The notes beneath the pieces were generated by a model that worked only from the letters and a program-made list of their open reading frames with translations, was not told the DNA's origin and made no database searches. A stretch of 64,000 bases of DNA from Cacajao melanocephalus (Eukaryota; Chordata; Mammalia; Primates; Pitheciidae). Positions 63,820 through 64,000 of this stretch are shown here, one piece after another. The stretch lies in NCBI GenBank assembly GCA_963573385.1, contig CAUYLG010065517.1:62001-126000 (forward strand), read 5' to 3'. Each line of letters starts with the position of its first letter. Position 1 is the stretch's first letter. A program made the translations under genes and the position numbers.

Positions 63820-63967
63820 TTTAAATTTTTGTTTTGAAATAATTCTGCCTTAAAAGTCACAAGTATGCTACAAAGAACTCACATATCTCCCTCATTCTCA
63901 CTCCTGAGCTGGATACACACACCCATTATCAGAACCTTTTTCTGACCACTTGGGAGCAAGTTGCAAT
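63820..63967 (+). mobile_element. L1M-type 3' UTR fragment (tentative)
   Basis: GCTACAAAGAACTCACATAT ... CACTTGGGAGCAAGTTGCAA resembles an old L1 3' UTR and the piece at 10780-11060. Confidence 0.5.
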
Positions 63968-64000
63968 TTTATTTTTATTTTTATTTTTTGAGTCAGGGCT
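63968..64000 (-). mobile_element. Start of an Alu, cut by window end
   Basis: TTTTATTTTTTGAGTCAGGG is the poly-T/start of a minus-oriented Alu; the rest lies beyond the window. Confidence 0.75.

Overview
The window is primate nuclear DNA: about 64 kb from the DISC1 (Disrupted in Schizophrenia 1) locus on the sense strand. It holds the 3' part of intron 1 (1-19144), exon 2 (19145-20118, the large N-terminal head exon), intron 2 (20119-28076), exon 3 (28077-28146, start of the coiled-coil region) and the 5' part of intron 3 (28147-64000). The two exons splice in frame and encode 347 whole codons plus split codons. I found no other protein-coding gene, no tRNA or rRNA gene and no CRISPR array. 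Nearly all other long open frames are intronic noise, repeats or a stop-free minisatellite.

Organism: Alu elements throughout place it in a primate, and a THE1 provirus with its target-site duplication points to an anthropoid. Exon 2 matches the human DISC1 protein as I remember it, but with about 40 substitutions in 324 codons and a two-residue gap. That is too many for human or an ape and suggests a monkey, more likely New World than Old World. The species call is inference.

Layout. Intron 1 (1-19144): MIR, MER5-type and Alu copies, an LTR split by an Alu at 9.7-10.5 kb, and a nearly complete minus-strand THE1 provirus (13457-16006) carrying two Alus and flanked by a perfect 5-bp duplication. 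A strong hairpin lies at 8604-8694. Intron 2: three Tigger-family DNA transposons (22.1, 23.2 and 26.1 kb), each hit by an Alu, an L2 split by one of them, and a solo THE1/MST-type LTR. Intron 3: a long-inverted-repeat DNA transposon (33.0-35.0 kb), two MLT1 LTRs, an old L1 (37.9-41.6 kb) broken by younger L1 pieces, two ERV1-like LTRs in opposite orientation, a 1.1 kb GT-rich minisatellite (59.0-60.1 kb) and several purine or dinucleotide tracts.

The most unusual structures are the intron 3 minisatellite with a 196-bp higher-order period, a short Alu left-arm insertion with a perfect 17-bp target duplication, a purine-rich insert flanked by a perfect 15-bp duplication inside an L2, an 81-bp patch copied 2.35 kb away from a transposon end, and the intron 1 hairpin. 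I see no convincing new gene system.
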